The notes: a model not told the origin generated them from the letters alone. Positions 42,079 to 52,356 are shown, counted from the stretch's first letter. The stretch is DNA of 64,000 bases from Avibacterium volantium (GCF_900635775.1 NZ_LR134167.1:653001-717000); one strand, 5' to 3'. A program made the numbers and translations.

Positions 42079-42819
42079 TTATTCACTTTTTAACCAATCT
42101 TGTAAAGATTGAAGTGAGTGATAAGCGGTCATATCTGCTTGGATTGGCGTAATGGAAACATAGCCATTTTTCACCGCGTGAAAATCCGTGCCTTCTTGCT
42201 CATATTCCGCCAAGCCTGCAGGGCCAATCCAATAGATTGTGTCGCCACGAGGATCTTGTTGTTTAATCACTTCCGCAGCCGCAGCACGATAGCCTAAATG
42301 GCAAACTTTGATGCCTTTAATTTCTTCATAAGGCAAATCTGGCACGTTAATATTAATGATTTCGCGGCTTTTCAGTAACTGATTATGCAATTTCGGCACA
42401 AGTTCACACACAATGCGTGCAGCGGTTTCATAATGCTGACGCCCATCAAGGGATACCGCAATGGCAGGCAAGCCAAGATGACGGCCTTCAAAGGCGGCGG
42501 CAACCGTTCCTGAATAAAGCACATCATCGCCTAAATTTACCCCAGCGTTAATGCCAGATACCACTAAATCAATTTGCCCTGAAAGAAAACCATTTAACGC
42601 CAAATGCACGCAATCTGCAGGCGTACCATTAATGCAGTAATCTCCATTGTCTAATTTCATTGGGCGTAACGGCTCGACTAAGGTGAGCGAGCTGGACGCT
42701 GCGCTGCGATTACGATCGGGCGCGACCACGGTAACTTGGGCAATTTTACGCAATTCTTTGGCAAGCGCTTTAATGCCTTCGGCGTGAATGCCATCATCAT
42801 TAGAGAGTAAAATATTCAT
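42079..42819 (-). CDS. surE: 5'/3'-nucleotidase SurE
   Basis: Cytoplasmic phosphatase acting on nucleoside monophosphates and short polyphosphate, linked to stationary-phase survival. 246 residues. Metal-binding NDDGIHAEG at the N-terminus, [17 protein letters not shown], and [11 protein letters not shown] with [14 protein letters not shown] are the family's diagnostic motifs. Part of the ispF-truD-surE order seen in many gamma-proteobacteria. Confidence 0.96.
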   Translation of the reverse strand: MNILLSNDDGIHAEGIKALAKELRKIAQVTVVAPDRNRSAASSSLTLVEPLRPMKLDNGDYCINGTPADCVHLALNGFLSGQIDLVVSGINAGVNLGDDVLYSGTVAAAFEGRHLGLPAIAVSLDGRQHYETAARIVCELVPKLHNQLLKSREIININVPDLPYEEIKGIKVCHLGYRAAAAEVIKQQDPRGDTIYWIGPAGLAEYEQEGTDFHAVKNGYVSITPIQADMTAYHSLQSLQDWLKSE

Positions 42820-42827
42820 TGCATTTC

Positions 42828-43850
42828 CTATTCAATAATCTGTACTAATTCGCGAACGAGCGCTGTGGCATAACTGCCAGCAGGCAGATAAAACGCCAGT
42901 TTTAGCCCTTCGGGTAAAAATTCCCAGTGCAAATGCTGTGCTTGCATTAAGAGCGGGCGGCGGCTTGGTTTCATTCGTTCTTTTTGCATTAAATTTAAAA
43001 TATCTTGATGTTGCTGCACGATCGCCATTTCACGCGGATTGGCAGACTGAATGCTTTCCCCAACTAAAGGTGCGGTGAGCAAAATATCTTGATTTTCTAA
43101 CCGCTCTTTTAAGGCATTTAAATCTTCATTTTCATCAATTTGAAACCAACTGTGCGAACCGTTGAGCTGCACAATGTCGCCCAGTAAAATTTGCTGTGTA
43201 AGCTCTGTTTGAATGCGATCAGACACCACCAAATTAAATATTTCACTGCGCGCGGCGGAAAGATAAAAACTGCGCTTTTTGCGATCTTTCACCTTAATTT
43301 CGCCTTGCGCCCAACGCATCGCTTGAGTGAGATTATGCCCATCACGGCCAAAACGTTGCTCAGTAAAATAATTAGGAAAACCGAAATTTTTCAGATTTTC
43401 CAACCGCACTTTGAGATCCTCTGTTTCTTTGGCATCACGCAATAAAATCTCAAAATGATTGCCGTCTAGGCTGCCTGTACGAATTTTGCGGTTATGCCGT
43501 GTTACATTGAGGATTTCCACGCCCTCTAGCTGAAACTGGCTGAAATCAGGGGTGGGCTGGCCTGCCATATGTAAGCAGAACCACTGTTCAGTAACCGCCT
43601 TGCGATCTTTTAATCCAGCATAACTCATATTACGCGCTGGAACGCCCGCAAACTCCGCTAATTTTTCGCCGACAAATAGCGTGTTAGCATCGGTTTTTCG
43701 CACATAAAGGGCAACAAATTCCCCGTCGCCCACCATTTCATAGCCTAATTCTTCTTTGACAATAAAATCCGAGCATTCTGCTTTTAAACGTGCTTGCTGT
43801 ATGGGGTGGGATTGTAAAAAAGCTAATTCTTGCATTATGTTTTCTTGCAT
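42828..43850 (-). CDS. truD: tRNA pseudouridine(13) synthase TruD
   Basis: Makes pseudouridine 13 in tRNA-Glu. 340 residues from ATG 43850; an ATG at 43835 is a nearby alternative. The catalytic Asp lies in [17 protein letters not shown], and [10 protein letters not shown] and [15 protein letters not shown] are conserved. It overlaps closely with ispF (1-bp gap) and precedes surE by 8 bp. An uptake signal (43403-43411) lies within. Confidence 0.95.
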   Translation of the reverse strand: MQENIMQELAFLQSHPIQQARLKAECSDFIVKEELGYEMVGDGEFVALYVRKTDANTLFVGEKLAEFAGVPARNMSYAGLKDRKAVTEQWFCLHMAGQPTPDFSQFQLEGVEILNVTRHNRKIRTGSLDGNHFEILLRDAKETEDLKVRLENLKNFGFPNYFTEQRFGRDGHNLTQAMRWAQGEIKVKDRKKRSFYLSAARSEIFNLVVSDRIQTELTQQILLGDIVQLNGSHSWFQIDENEDLNALKERLENQDILLTAPLVGESIQSANPREMAIVQQHQDILNLMQKERMKPSRRPLLMQAQHLHWEFLPEGLKLAFYLPAGSYATALVRELVQIIE

Positions 43851-43851
43851 T

Positions 43852-44328
43852 TTAGGCCTTCACCAAAAGCGCTACCGCTTCACAAGCGATCCCTTCGCCG
43901 CGCCCAGTAAAACCCAGCTTTTCGCTCGTGGTGGCTTTCACGTTCACTTGATCCACATCACAAGCTAAAACCTGAGCAATGGCAGCCCGCATCGCATCAA
44001 TGTGCGGACGCATTTTCGGTGCTTGGGCAATGATCGTAATGTCCACGTTACCAACGTTGTATCCTTTTTGCTGCACTTGGCGATAAGCCTCTTGCAGCAA
44101 GCCCTTGCTGTCCGCCCCTTTATATTGCTGATCGGTGTCTGGGAATAATTTACCAATATCCCCCAACGCCACCGCACCTAACAAGGCATCAGTTAGCGCG
44201 TGCAACGCCACATCGCCATCACTGTGCGCTAGCAAACCTTTCTCATAAGGCACTGCCACCCCGCCAATCACAATCGGCCCTTCACCGCCAAAGGCGTGTA
44301 CATCAAACCCATGCCCAATTCGTATCAT
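43852..44328 (-). CDS. ispF: 2-C-methyl-D-erythritol 2,4-cyclodiphosphate synthase IspF
   Basis: Fifth step of the MEP isoprenoid pathway. 158 residues from ATG 44328 (GGAAAG upstream). Zinc ligands are in [11 protein letters not shown] and the substrate loop [20 protein letters not shown], with [20 protein letters not shown] at the C-terminus. ispD, often adjacent, is not here; the gene is the first of ispF-truD-surE. Confidence 0.97.
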   Translation of the reverse strand: MIRIGHGFDVHAFGGEGPIVIGGVAVPYEKGLLAHSDGDVALHALTDALLGAVALGDIGKLFPDTDQQYKGADSKGLLQEAYRQVQQKGYNVGNVDITIIAQAPKMRPHIDAMRAAIAQVLACDVDQVNVKATTSEKLGFTGRGEGIACEAVALLVKA

Positions 44329-44341
44329 ATTCTTTCCTATT

Positions 44342-44361
44342 ATTAATAAAATGTTATTAAT
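44342..44361. promoter_or_regulatory. Perfect 8-4-8 inverted repeat in the ispF upstream region
   Basis: ATTAATAA and TTATTAAT around a 4-nt centre, 14 bp upstream of the ispF start codon. It could be an operator or a short 5' hairpin. No known site was recognised. Confidence 0.35.
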
Positions 44362-44416
44362 GAAATGGTCGAAAATTATAGCACCAATGCGGGTATTCAA
44401 AAATGAATAATTAAAG

Positions 44417-45016
44417 TGATCCGCCCCCCAAATCCTAGACACCTAGGAAGTTAAACTCTGAATCGCTTTGAGCACACTCTTTTCATCCACGAACATTTCA
44501 CGCCACGCTGCTAATTGATAAAGGCAGCCTTGGTCACTATGAATAAATGGAGTAGCACCCGAAACGCGCTTTGACAACGCTTTCTTCAGTAATAAGGAAA
44601 GGGGAAACTGCGTTCTTAATTCTCGGACGGTGGCACATTTTTCCGCTTGAGTTTGAGCCTCCTGAGCTCCAAAGGCTTTTTTAAATAGGCATTCTCCGCA
44701 CGAAGATACTCAAGCTCTTGTAATAAAAGGCTTTTTTCATCGGTTTTGATAGGGAGTTTGGGTGTTTTCATCGTATTTTTCTTCCGATTTGGCTGACGAA
44801 CGAGTCCATTAATACCGTATTTTTTAAAACGTTGCAACCAACTCACAATTTGGCTATGGTTGGGTATGCCTCAATATTCCGCGGCTTGACGCACGCTCAT
44901 TCCTTGCTCAGAGACAAAGGAAATAGCTTGTAGCTTGAATTCTGTTGAGTAATGTTTTCCCATAAAAATCTGCTCCTTAATTTGTGGATGATGTCCAACT
45001 TTTGGGGAGCAGATCA
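44417..45016 (-). mobile_element. IS3-family element, internally deleted remnant
   Basis: About 600 bp with imperfect terminal inverted repeats TGATCCGCCCCCCAAA and (other end, reversed) TGATCTGCTCCCCAAA. IS3-family elements are usually 1.2-1.5 kb, and here most of orfB is missing. Flanking bases AAAG and ATTT show no target duplication. It marks the left edge of the ureidoglycolate island. Confidence 0.78.
44443..44963 (-). pseudogene. IS3-family transposase remnant (orfA plus end of orfB)
   Basis: Starts at ATG 44963 with MGKHYSTEFKLQAISFVSEQ, a helix-turn-helix orfA beginning. It is cut by a TGA after RQAAEY, then continues in the same frame with IPNHSQIVSWLQRFKKYGI and a leucine-rich segment. 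A piece of the orfB core, PFIHSDQGCLYQL, follows at about 44550, but the rest of orfB with the DDE triad is gone. Not functional. Confidence 0.8.
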
Positions 45017-45030
45017 ATTTTTGTTTATTT

Positions 45031-46089
45031 TTATTTTGCAAAATTTGTTTTATGATCATAGCGATCAAAATGAATTGCCTCACTTTGTAAATAATCAATA
45101 ATGTCTTTCGGAATTTGAATACCTTTTTCCTGACTTTGTTTACGTTTAATAACGGAAAGCTCACCGGGATATAGCACTTTATCTGTTTTACTATTAGGCT
45201 TTATTGAATGAAGCTCATTGAGCATTATGCTGATGCTTTGTTTAAATCGCTCAAGCCCAATAAATTTATTTGGATCGATGACAATAAATGCCATACCTAA
45301 ATCTCGACCTTGTGAGAGATCTGTGTACATTGAAGAAACGTGTTTACCAAATGGTAAACCAAGTAATACGCCAGATAGAACATCGACTAACATCATAAGA
45401 CCATAACCTTTGGGGCCAGCAATAGGTAATAAACCACTGACTTTATAAGGATCTGTTGTAGGATTACCATCGCTATCAACTGCCCAACTATCTGGAATTG
45501 AAATATTTTTACTTCTGGCATCAAGAATTTTTCCCCAAGCTTGGACGGTTGTTGCCATATCGAAAACCACGGTATCATCATTGTAAGGTAAACCAAATCC
45601 AATAGGGTTCGTTCCAAAATAGTTTTCTGTACCACCGAATGGGATAACCATTGGATCTGATTGACACATCGCAATTCCTATCAATCCAGCTTTTGCAATT
45701 TTCTCTAAATAATATCCCATTGTCCCAACATGGCTCGTTTTTGAGATGCCTACCATTGCGATACCTGCACTTTTACCCATATGAATGATATCTGGTATAG
45801 CTTGATTTACAACGAAGTGACCGAAACCATTGTCACCATGAATAATGGCTGTACTCGGGCTTGTTTTTTCTATATGAATTTTGGGGAGAAGCGTTACTCC
45901 TTTTTTCGTTATCCTTTCTGCGTAATATTCAACTCTCATTACTCCATGAGAATGGATGCCAGACTCATCAGAATAAAGTAGATGATTTGCTGTTTCTATC
46001 GCTTGTTCTTTCGGCAATCCGGCAGCGGTAAGTTTTTTCCAAATTAAATCATGGAGTTGATTACTTGATAAAGTAATTAATTGAGTCAT
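45031..46089 (-). CDS. allD: Ureidoglycolate dehydrogenase AllD
   Basis: NAD-dependent oxidation of (S)-ureidoglycolate to oxalurate in anaerobic allantoin catabolism. 352 residues, Ldh_2/malate dehydrogenase family. It follows E. coli AllD closely: GIHSHGVMRVEYYAERI, MCQSDPMVIPFGGTENYFGTNP, FDMATTVQAWGKILDARS and DVLSGVLLGLPFGKHVSSMY. It resembles AllD far more than the diketogulonate reductase YiaK of the same family. It is last in the minus-strand group, 109 bp after allK, so it may have its own promoter. The 3' end abuts an IS3 remnant. Confidence 0.9.
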   Translation of the reverse strand: MTQLITLSSNQLHDLIWKKLTAAGLPKEQAIETANHLLYSDESGIHSHGVMRVEYYAERITKKGVTLLPKIHIEKTSPSTAIIHGDNGFGHFVVNQAIPDIIHMGKSAGIAMVGISKTSHVGTMGYYLEKIAKAGLIGIAMCQSDPMVIPFGGTENYFGTNPIGFGLPYNDDTVVFDMATTVQAWGKILDARSKNISIPDSWAVDSDGNPTTDPYKVSGLLPIAGPKGYGLMMLVDVLSGVLLGLPFGKHVSSMYTDLSQGRDLGMAFIVIDPNKFIGLERFKQSISIMLNELHSIKPNSKTDKVLYPGELSVIKRKQSQEKGIQIPKDIIDYLQSEAIHFDRYDHKTNFAK

Positions 46090-46198
46090 AAGCCCCTCCT
46101 TATGTCATTAAATTGTGATATCGTTTTATATGGTGATGTTATATTTATTCTAAATAAGAATAACAATCATCCCTGAATTTTTAAGAAAATTACGTTTC

Positions 46199-47104
46199 TT
46201 AATTGGTAATTCGCGTACCTGCTTTACCAGACAGTGCTTCAGAGGCTAGTTGTAAATCTGCAATGAGACCAATTCGTCCTTTTTCCGAGTTAACGAACTC
46301 AATCACAGCATCTACCTTAGGCTGCATAGAGCCTTTCGCGAAGGTATATGTTGCTAATTTATTTGTATCTATCTCATCTAATTTTATTTGCTCTGGTGTT
46401 CCCCAATTAAGATATATACCATCTCCATCAGTTAAAATGACTAAATAACTAGCTTGAATTTGAGTTGCTAACAGTGCTGCTGTTGCATCTTTATCAATAA
46501 CACAATCAATATTACTAAATGTACCCTCAATTTGTGTGACTGGGATTCCGCCTCCACCTCCACAAATAACAATATTGCCATTATCAAGTGCGGTCTTAAT
46601 TGCGGCACTTTCTCTTACTTTGATTGGTTTTGGTGAAGCAACGACACGACGAAAATGTTGACCATCAGGTTTTATCGACCAGCCATATTTTTCCGCAAAG
46701 ATTTTTGCTTCAGATTCTGAATATATCGCACCAATAAATTTAGTAGGATCGCTAAAAGCAGGATCATTAGCATCAACTTCAACATGTGTAAGTATAGAGA
46801 CAATAGGTTTATTCGTCACTTTACGTAACTCTTGTACCAGCATCGTTGCGATCATCCCTTGAGTCTCAGAAACAAGGCAGCTTAAAGGATAAGCTGGAAC
46901 TTCTTTATAATTATCATTCTGTTGAGCAAGTAAACCAACTTGTGGACCATTACCATGTACAATCGCAATTTGGTATTTTTCAGTTAGTTTACTTATTGCG
47001 TTAGCTGCAATTTGGATATTTTCTAATTGATTCTCATAAGACATTAATTGTCCACGTTTCAATAAAGCATTACCACCAAGGGCGATGACGATAGTCGATT
47101 TCAT
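46199..47104 (-). CDS. allK: Carbamate kinase (AllK/YbcF type)
   Basis: Transfers phosphate from carbamoyl phosphate to ADP, giving ATP, CO2 and ammonia. 301 residues, amino-acid-kinase fold: VIALGGNALLKRGQ at the N-terminus, IVHGNGPQVGLL, VICGGGGGIPVTQ and DKDATAALLATQI. Directly follows allH (1-bp overlap), which ties it to carbamoyl phosphate made by AllFGH rather than to an arginine deiminase route. No arcA or arcB is nearby. An uptake signal (46586-46594) lies within it. Confidence 0.92.
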   Translation of the reverse strand: MKSTIVIALGGNALLKRGQLMSYENQLENIQIAANAISKLTEKYQIAIVHGNGPQVGLLAQQNDNYKEVPAYPLSCLVSETQGMIATMLVQELRKVTNKPIVSILTHVEVDANDPAFSDPTKFIGAIYSESEAKIFAEKYGWSIKPDGQHFRRVVASPKPIKVRESAAIKTALDNGNIVICGGGGGIPVTQIEGTFSNIDCVIDKDATAALLATQIQASYLVILTDGDGIYLNWGTPEQIKLDEIDTNKLATYTFAKGSMQPKVDAVIEFVNSEKGRIGLIADLQLASEALSGKAGTRITN

Positions 47105-47904
47105 TATATTTTCTCCTGTTGTAATGTAAGAAGGGTCGTTTTCATACCTAATAAAGTATCAAACCCAGAGCTATGACCATAATTCAGAAAGTTTGCTAAG
47201 GCGAAAGGAAAATTTGTTCTTGGCATAGTCAATTTATATAAAAAACGGTAAAAAGGATAAGAGATAGCCCCTTGTAAAGCAGATAGAATAAAATTCGCAC
47301 TAAGATATGTTGTGTTCTGTAATAAAAATTGAGGTTTTAAATAAGAATCTAGTATAGGAAAATAGCGTTCTTTTTGCCCTTTCAAATATAAGATTGCTAA
47401 CATCCCAATGAGAGAATCATCGAAACTAGGAGTGAGTCCACGCCCAAAGCCAATTGAATTGATAAGTTCGAGTGTTGTAGCTTTATTTGGTTTTATCAAA
47501 AAATTGGTAATGAGTCCAAGTCTTTTTTTCTGTTCCAATGGATAATCAGAAAAATTTCGATCAAAATTTTGTAGATAAAATTGATGATTACTTGGAATAT
47601 TACGAACATGAAGTGTTGTATTAAGTATTCTACCTGAGAATACTAGATGGACATCATTATTTAAAATTAATTGATTTTTTTTGCATAGAATAGTCTGTGT
47701 AGGTATTAATGTTTTATATAGATACTGAAAATCAGTATGTGATACAACAATTCCAAAAGGCGTTATATAGCGTACAGAAGGATGAATAGAAAATAATTGT
47801 CCTTGTGCGTTCACAAAATTAATCGCTTTACGATGAAGACTCAATACTGAGTAATCACCGAAAGCTGAAAAATGATGCGCATAAAAACGAGAGATTATTT
47901 TCAT
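47104..47904 (-). CDS. allH: DUF2877 protein, oxamate carbamoyltransferase subunit AllH (YlbF)
   Basis: 266 residues with the DUF2877 signature GFGRGLTPSFDDSLIGML. Homologue of E. coli YlbF, now called AllH, which with FdrA and YlbE splits oxalurate into oxamate and carbamoyl phosphate. It has no predicted membrane segment. It is noticeably AT-rich. Its place between allG and allK is the same as in E. coli. Confidence 0.82.
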   Translation of the reverse strand: MKIISRFYAHHFSAFGDYSVLSLHRKAINFVNAQGQLFSIHPSVRYITPFGIVVSHTDFQYLYKTLIPTQTILCKKNQLILNNDVHLVFSGRILNTTLHVRNIPSNHQFYLQNFDRNFSDYPLEQKKRLGLITNFLIKPNKATTLELINSIGFGRGLTPSFDDSLIGMLAILYLKGQKERYFPILDSYLKPQFLLQNTTYLSANFILSALQGAISYPFYRFLYKLTMPRTNFPFALANFLNYGHSSGFDTLLGMKTTLLTLQQEKI

Positions 47905-47947
47905 TTTATTAAAAGGGCGGAGAGATATCCGCCCCTCTCCTTGCTAT

Positions 47948-49201
47948 TTATTCTATTTCTTCGGCTAATGCTTCTAATGCGGCTTCAAAACAAGCTAGAG
48001 GCGCACGAACGGTACCGGCTCCAACCTGTCCAATGCCCGGATCTTTATGTGCTATTCCTGTATTAATTAGAGGGGTAATGCCCGTTTCTACGACTCGACG
48101 GATATCTAACCCAACACAAGCCCCTTTAAAATCCCAAGTTGGAATAAGCAGCATTTCATTATTATCTAAATAAATTTCGCTCATTTCTTCTGAAACATCG
48201 AGAGCAGCATCAAAACCTCCGGCTCCAACAAAGCGTGTTACACCCGGTGCTGCGATCATTGCTGCACCACCAATCCCAAAGGTTTCAGTAATTGCACTAT
48301 CTCCAATATCTGGATTAGCATCATTTTGCGTAAATCCGGTGAAGAACAAACCTTGGGGCGTATTAACTGGTGCGGTGAACCAACGATTGCCTAATCCACT
48401 GACACGTATTCCAAAATCTTTACCATTACGAGTAAGAGCAGTAACAACAGAACCTTTACCTACGGTCGCAGCGGCATCCATTACCGCTTTACAATATGCC
48501 ATTGCAAGATTAAGAAAGAATTGATCCGTTGCACTTAAAAATTCCATCACTTTGGTTAATTCAGATACATCGCGTTTTTGTTTAAAAATAAGTGGTGCAA
48601 GTGTTTTTGAAAGTAATGCTGAGGCGGCAATATTACGTTGATGAAATTCATCACCCATTGTAATCGCCTGTGCCATTAATGCAGTGAGATCTAAGCCTTC
48701 GGGTAAACTTTGTAAAGCCTCATTAAGCACTGGGGCTAAATGATCTCTCATCCACTGTAAACGCGTTTGAACATCAAGACCATAAGCCCCAAAACGCATC
48801 ACTTTCCCTATTCCTTCATTCAAATTACAGTAAGAATAATTTCCATGGGTTTTATTTTTTAGCACTGATACTGGCATATTCGCAGAAGTGATTCCTCCCA
48901 TTGGACCAACTGCATTAACATTATGACAAGGCATAAAGCGTACTTGTCCTGAAGCCAATAATTCTCTGGCTTGCTCTTCTGTTTCTGCCCATTTTTCATA
49001 GAATGCAGCACCAATACAAGCACCTTGCATTGGCCCTGTCATTTCATCCCAAGTTATTGGAGGCCCCGCATGTAATAAGAGTTTTCCTTCATTAAATTCT
49101 GGAATAACCTCTTTTGCTAGCTTTACCCCTAACCAAAATGGTCTAGCAGATTTAATTTTAGTGATAACTTCTTGATTTGCTTGATTAATATCGTATTTCA
49201 T
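47948..49201 (-). CDS. allG: DUF1116 protein, oxamate carbamoyltransferase subunit AllG (YlbE)
   Basis: 417 residues, full-length DUF1116 protein close to E. coli YlbE/AllG. Conserved stretches include HAGPPITWDEMTGPMQGACI, CHNVNAVGPMGGITSANMP, ETFGIGGAAMIAAPGVTRFV and HKDPGIGQVGAGTVRAP near the C-terminus. Cytoplasmic. Together with AllF and AllH it forms the oxalurate-cleaving carbamoyltransferase. Starts 14 bp after allF. Confidence 0.87.
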   Translation of the reverse strand: MKYDINQANQEVITKIKSARPFWLGVKLAKEVIPEFNEGKLLLHAGPPITWDEMTGPMQGACIGAAFYEKWAETEEQARELLASGQVRFMPCHNVNAVGPMGGITSANMPVSVLKNKTHGNYSYCNLNEGIGKVMRFGAYGLDVQTRLQWMRDHLAPVLNEALQSLPEGLDLTALMAQAITMGDEFHQRNIAASALLSKTLAPLIFKQKRDVSELTKVMEFLSATDQFFLNLAMAYCKAVMDAAATVGKGSVVTALTRNGKDFGIRVSGLGNRWFTAPVNTPQGLFFTGFTQNDANPDIGDSAITETFGIGGAAMIAAPGVTRFVGAGGFDAALDVSEEMSEIYLDNNEMLLIPTWDFKGACVGLDIRRVVETGITPLINTGIAHKDPGIGQVGAGTVRAPLACFEAALEALAEEIE

Positions 49202-49215
49202 AGTGATTTTCCTCT

Positions 49216-50886
49216 TTAGGACAATTTATTAAGTAACTGGATCATTTTTGCATTGCCACCCGCAATAGGCGCCCAACGATAATGGATCGCTGTCGCTTGG
49301 CAATGTAGTAAATCTTCCGCAAAATTCGTTAATCCAATATTAATAACTTTTGGTTCTGCTAAGAGATTGTTTTGCGAAAAGCCTTGGTGTGTAGTTAATG
49401 AAAGCTGTCCTGCAATCAAAGCCATATCTACCGCCTCTTGTACACTATTGGCAACAATAATGTCTTCTGCCTCTAATGCTTGAATTTGTGCTTGACGATT
49501 TTGTGGATCTTGATCAGTACCAGTAACTGTTGCTATGACGACAAATGGCTCTGTTTTTTGTTGGCGTAAGGATGTAACAGCTTCAATCACCGCTTTAGCT
49601 GGGTCAGCACAGCTACCATAACCAAGCACCACATCAACAAGTAATATGCCAAATGAGTCATCTTTTAAGGCTAAAATTTGATCTGTGCGTGTAGAAGGAT
49701 CAATCATTGGGTGAGGACGTCCTACGGTGTAGAAATCATCACCTAAGTCAATAATTGTGTGATTTTGCGCATTAAACATTAGCCCTTTATCGTGGGATGT
49801 TTCCAGTTTTTCATCTAATGCGTCAGCAAGTAGCATCGCTGCTTCTGCTGCCAATGTTCCTCCTGTATAAAGCCCACGGATAGAGGTAAATGTTAATGCT
49901 TTGCCTGATTGTTTAAATAAGGAAAAAACTTTTTGAAAATGCACCGCACTTTTTGCTGCTTCATCAAGGGTATAAGCTAAGTGAACTCCTCCACTTAAAC
50001 GTTTCTGTTCAGGCTTATCTCCTAAGAAAATAGCAACAACAGGTTTTGTAAGAGATTGCATTTTTTCTATTATACGCAGACGTACATTTGGTGCAGGTGG
50101 TTTAGAGACGAAAGTAATGACTTGTGTATTTTCATCATTTTCTAATAAATCTAACGCCATTTCTGCACTAATACCTCCGACTTTTTCAGACAAATCTCGT
50201 CCTCCTAACCCAATAGCGTGTGTAATACCAGAACCAGCTAGTGCAATTTGAGAGCATAATTCTTGGATACCTGTACCTGAAGCACCAACGATACCAATAT
50301 TGCCTTTTGGCATTTTATTGGCAAATGCAAGAGGAATTCCGGCAATATAAGAGGTTCCACAATCTGGCCCCATAACAATCAGATTTTTACGTTTAGCTTT
50401 CTGTTTCAATGCAATTTCGTCTTCAATAGACACATTGTCAGAAAACATCATGACATTCAAACCTTTATCAAGCGCTTGATTTGCTACTCCTGAAGCGTAT
50501 TCTCCAGCAATAGAAATAAGAGCAATATTAGCATCAGGTAATGCTTTTTCTGCACGCGCCCAACTACGCACAGTGGGTAATTTTTTACCACGTGAAGCAT
50601 TTGCTATATTGGCAAGCTCATTGTCTAAAGCATCTGAAACTTCAGCTAATATCACCTCAGAATTTGCGGTATTCTCCGTTTCAATAGCAATACAAATATC
50701 ATTTGGTGTTGCTTCATTAAATAGGTCGTGCCATAGACCTGTTGTTTTAAACAAATCTTTATTTGCTGGTGTTCCCATCATTACGGAAACTTGTTTTACT
50801 GATTCCATTGCAGATAATGTTTTTGAAATAATCATCAAACTTACAGAATCTTGGAAACAATTTGATTTAATTGCTGCTGTAATCAT
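49216..50886 (-). CDS. allF: FdrA family protein, oxamate carbamoyltransferase subunit AllF
   Basis: 556 residues, the length of E. coli FdrA. It has a CoA-ligase-like architecture: a CoA-binding-type domain with VMGPDCGTSYIAGIPLAFAN and GIVGASGTGIQELCSQIALA, and a ligase-type second half with IDPSTRTDQI and GYGSCADPAKAV. An uptake signal (49943-49951) lies within it. It begins 10 bp after the MFS gene, so import and cleavage are on one transcript. Confidence 0.88.
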   Translation of the reverse strand: MITAAIKSNCFQDSVSLMIISKTLSAMESVKQVSVMMGTPANKDLFKTTGLWHDLFNEATPNDICIAIETENTANSEVILAEVSDALDNELANIANASRGKKLPTVRSWARAEKALPDANIALISIAGEYASGVANQALDKGLNVMMFSDNVSIEDEIALKQKAKRKNLIVMGPDCGTSYIAGIPLAFANKMPKGNIGIVGASGTGIQELCSQIALAGSGITHAIGLGGRDLSEKVGGISAEMALDLLENDENTQVITFVSKPPAPNVRLRIIEKMQSLTKPVVAIFLGDKPEQKRLSGGVHLAYTLDEAAKSAVHFQKVFSLFKQSGKALTFTSIRGLYTGGTLAAEAAMLLADALDEKLETSHDKGLMFNAQNHTIIDLGDDFYTVGRPHPMIDPSTRTDQILALKDDSFGILLVDVVLGYGSCADPAKAVIEAVTSLRQQKTEPFVVIATVTGTDQDPQNRQAQIQALEAEDIIVANSVQEAVDMALIAGQLSLTTHQGFSQNNLLAEPKVINIGLTNFAEDLLHCQATAIHYRWAPIAGGNAKMIQLLNKLS

Positions 50887-50896
50887 ATGGTTATCC

Positions 50897-52123
50897 TCAA
50901 TTTTTAGTAGAATGCTTTTCTTTGATAGAAATAAAAGCTATCAAGCCAATAGTAAGTAAGACGGCAGATAGATAGAAACTAGAAGCTAAGCTACCTGTAC
51001 TATCACTAATAGTGCCTGCTAAAGTAGGGGCAACAACGGATGAACTCATACCAACGAAGTTGTACACACCAAAAGCAGATGAATATTGTTCTGGCTTAAC
51101 ATTGTCTGCGACAGCGGCTACGAGAATGGGATCTAAGGCTAATTTACCAACCAAACCATAGAGACAAATAGCGGCAATCACCATATTCGTTGTAGGCAAA
51201 TAAGCAATGCAAGAAATACTAATAATTGCAGCAATGAGAAGGGGGGCCGCAATAATTTTACGCTTACCTAAATGATCGGAGAGTTTTGCCCAGAGTAATG
51301 CCCCGGGAATAGATACCCAAGCGACAAGTGATGAAATGGAACCAATTTCACTGCCATCAATACCACGTTCAGCTTGTAAATAATAAGGTAGCCAAGTAAG
51401 AATGACGAAGAAACCAAAGAGCGAGCAGAACACTGTGACATAAATTTTAAGTAAATCTTTATTATGAATAAGCTCTTTAATGCTTGCTTTTGGTGCTTCA
51501 ATATTTTCAGCTTCTTTCTTTTCTTTAACCTTTTCTTTTACAAAAAAGAGAATCAATAATCCTACGATGACGGTAGGCACTGCCATAACATAAAATGGCA
51601 TACGCCAGTTGTAACCGAGATCATAGACCAACCAGCTTGCGATGATAAAACCAGCAGCAGTACCTACAGCCATACCAGAATTGATAATTGCGGCACCAAA
51701 TGAGCGTCTTTCCTCTGGAATTTGTTCGCTAGATAAACCAAACTGTGGACCATAATATGTACCTTGACCGGCTCCTGTTATTCCACGGGCAAATAGCATC
51801 ATTGTTAAATTTTTTGCCCAACCACTGACTGCGGTAAAGATACCGAATAAAATGAAGCCCGGTACCAATACTTTTTTCTTACCTATTTTATCTCCCAAGA
51901 TACCAGATGGTACTTGAAAAGCCGCATAGACAAAAAAGAATGCTGAGCTGATTAATCCTAACTGCGTATTTGAGAGAGAAAATTCTTTTTGAATATCACC
52001 CATTACAGGATTAAGGATGGTGCGATCAGCATACATAAAGATCCAGCCTAACCAGAACATAAATACAGTAATCCACCAAGCGGGAATGTGGAATTTATTA
52101 TTTTTAGGGATATGATTATTCAT
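50897..52123 (-). CDS. MFS transporter, anion:cation symporter type
   Basis: 408 residues, 12 predicted spans, with MFS motif GDKIGKKKVLVPGF after span 2 and MYADRTILNPVMGDIQKEF in span 1, typical of ACS-family carriers of organic anions such as galactonate and hexuronates. As first gene of the all operon it most likely moves an intermediate: ureidoglycolate, oxalurate, or export of oxamate. E. coli uses the unrelated YbbW for allantoin, so the carrier differs here. Confidence 0.83.
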   Translation of the reverse strand: MNNHIPKNNKFHIPAWWITVFMFWLGWIFMYADRTILNPVMGDIQKEFSLSNTQLGLISSAFFFVYAAFQVPSGILGDKIGKKKVLVPGFILFGIFTAVSGWAKNLTMMLFARGITGAGQGTYYGPQFGLSSEQIPEERRSFGAAIINSGMAVGTAAGFIIASWLVYDLGYNWRMPFYVMAVPTVIVGLLILFFVKEKVKEKKEAENIEAPKASIKELIHNKDLLKIYVTVFCSLFGFFVILTWLPYYLQAERGIDGSEIGSISSLVAWVSIPGALLWAKLSDHLGKRKIIAAPLLIAAIISISCIAYLPTTNMVIAAICLYGLVGKLALDPILVAAVADNVKPEQYSSAFGVYNFVGMSSSVVAPTLAGTISDSTGSLASSFYLSAVLLTIGLIAFISIKEKHSTKN

Positions 52124-52356
52124 AGATAACTCCTATATAAAAGAAAAATTTCATACGGCTTAATTTAAAGAAATTACAATCTGACTTTCTATATGAAAAA
52201 AATGTTTTTAGTCTATTTTTTAAAAAAATTAAACAATCAAATATTGATCTTTAAATCTATTTAATTTATTTATTTAAATTAATTATAAAAATCTTGCGCT
52301 AGATAAAAAGTGATATATTAGTGCTACGTTTTTTCTCTTTTGGCAATGGTGATAGT
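52124..52356. promoter_or_regulatory. Divergent AT-rich promoter region between the all operon and the TRAP operon
   Basis: 233 bp with no gene. It must hold both promoters, though no pair of boxes is convincing by eye. An inverted repeat TTAATTTA (52261-52268) / TAAATTAA (52275-52282) with a 6-bp centre lies in the middle and is a candidate site for the LysR-type regulator encoded downstream. Confidence 0.5.

Noticed and set aside
44871..45164. 97-codon minus-strand frame as an independent gene
   Set aside because: Its upper part lies in the allD 3' end. Only the last 31 codons are the start of the IS3 orfA, cut by a stop.
45031..46089. 2,3-diketogulonate reductase (YiaK/DlgD) instead of AllD
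   Set aside because: A TRAP transporter nearby made this plausible, since Haemophilus has a TRAP-yiaK cluster. The sequence follows AllD (HSHGVMRVEYYAERI, MCQSDPMV) and all other neighbours are all genes.
46199..47104. Carbamate kinase of an arginine deiminase pathway
   Set aside because: No arcA, arcB or arginine antiporter is adjacent. The gene is coupled to allH.
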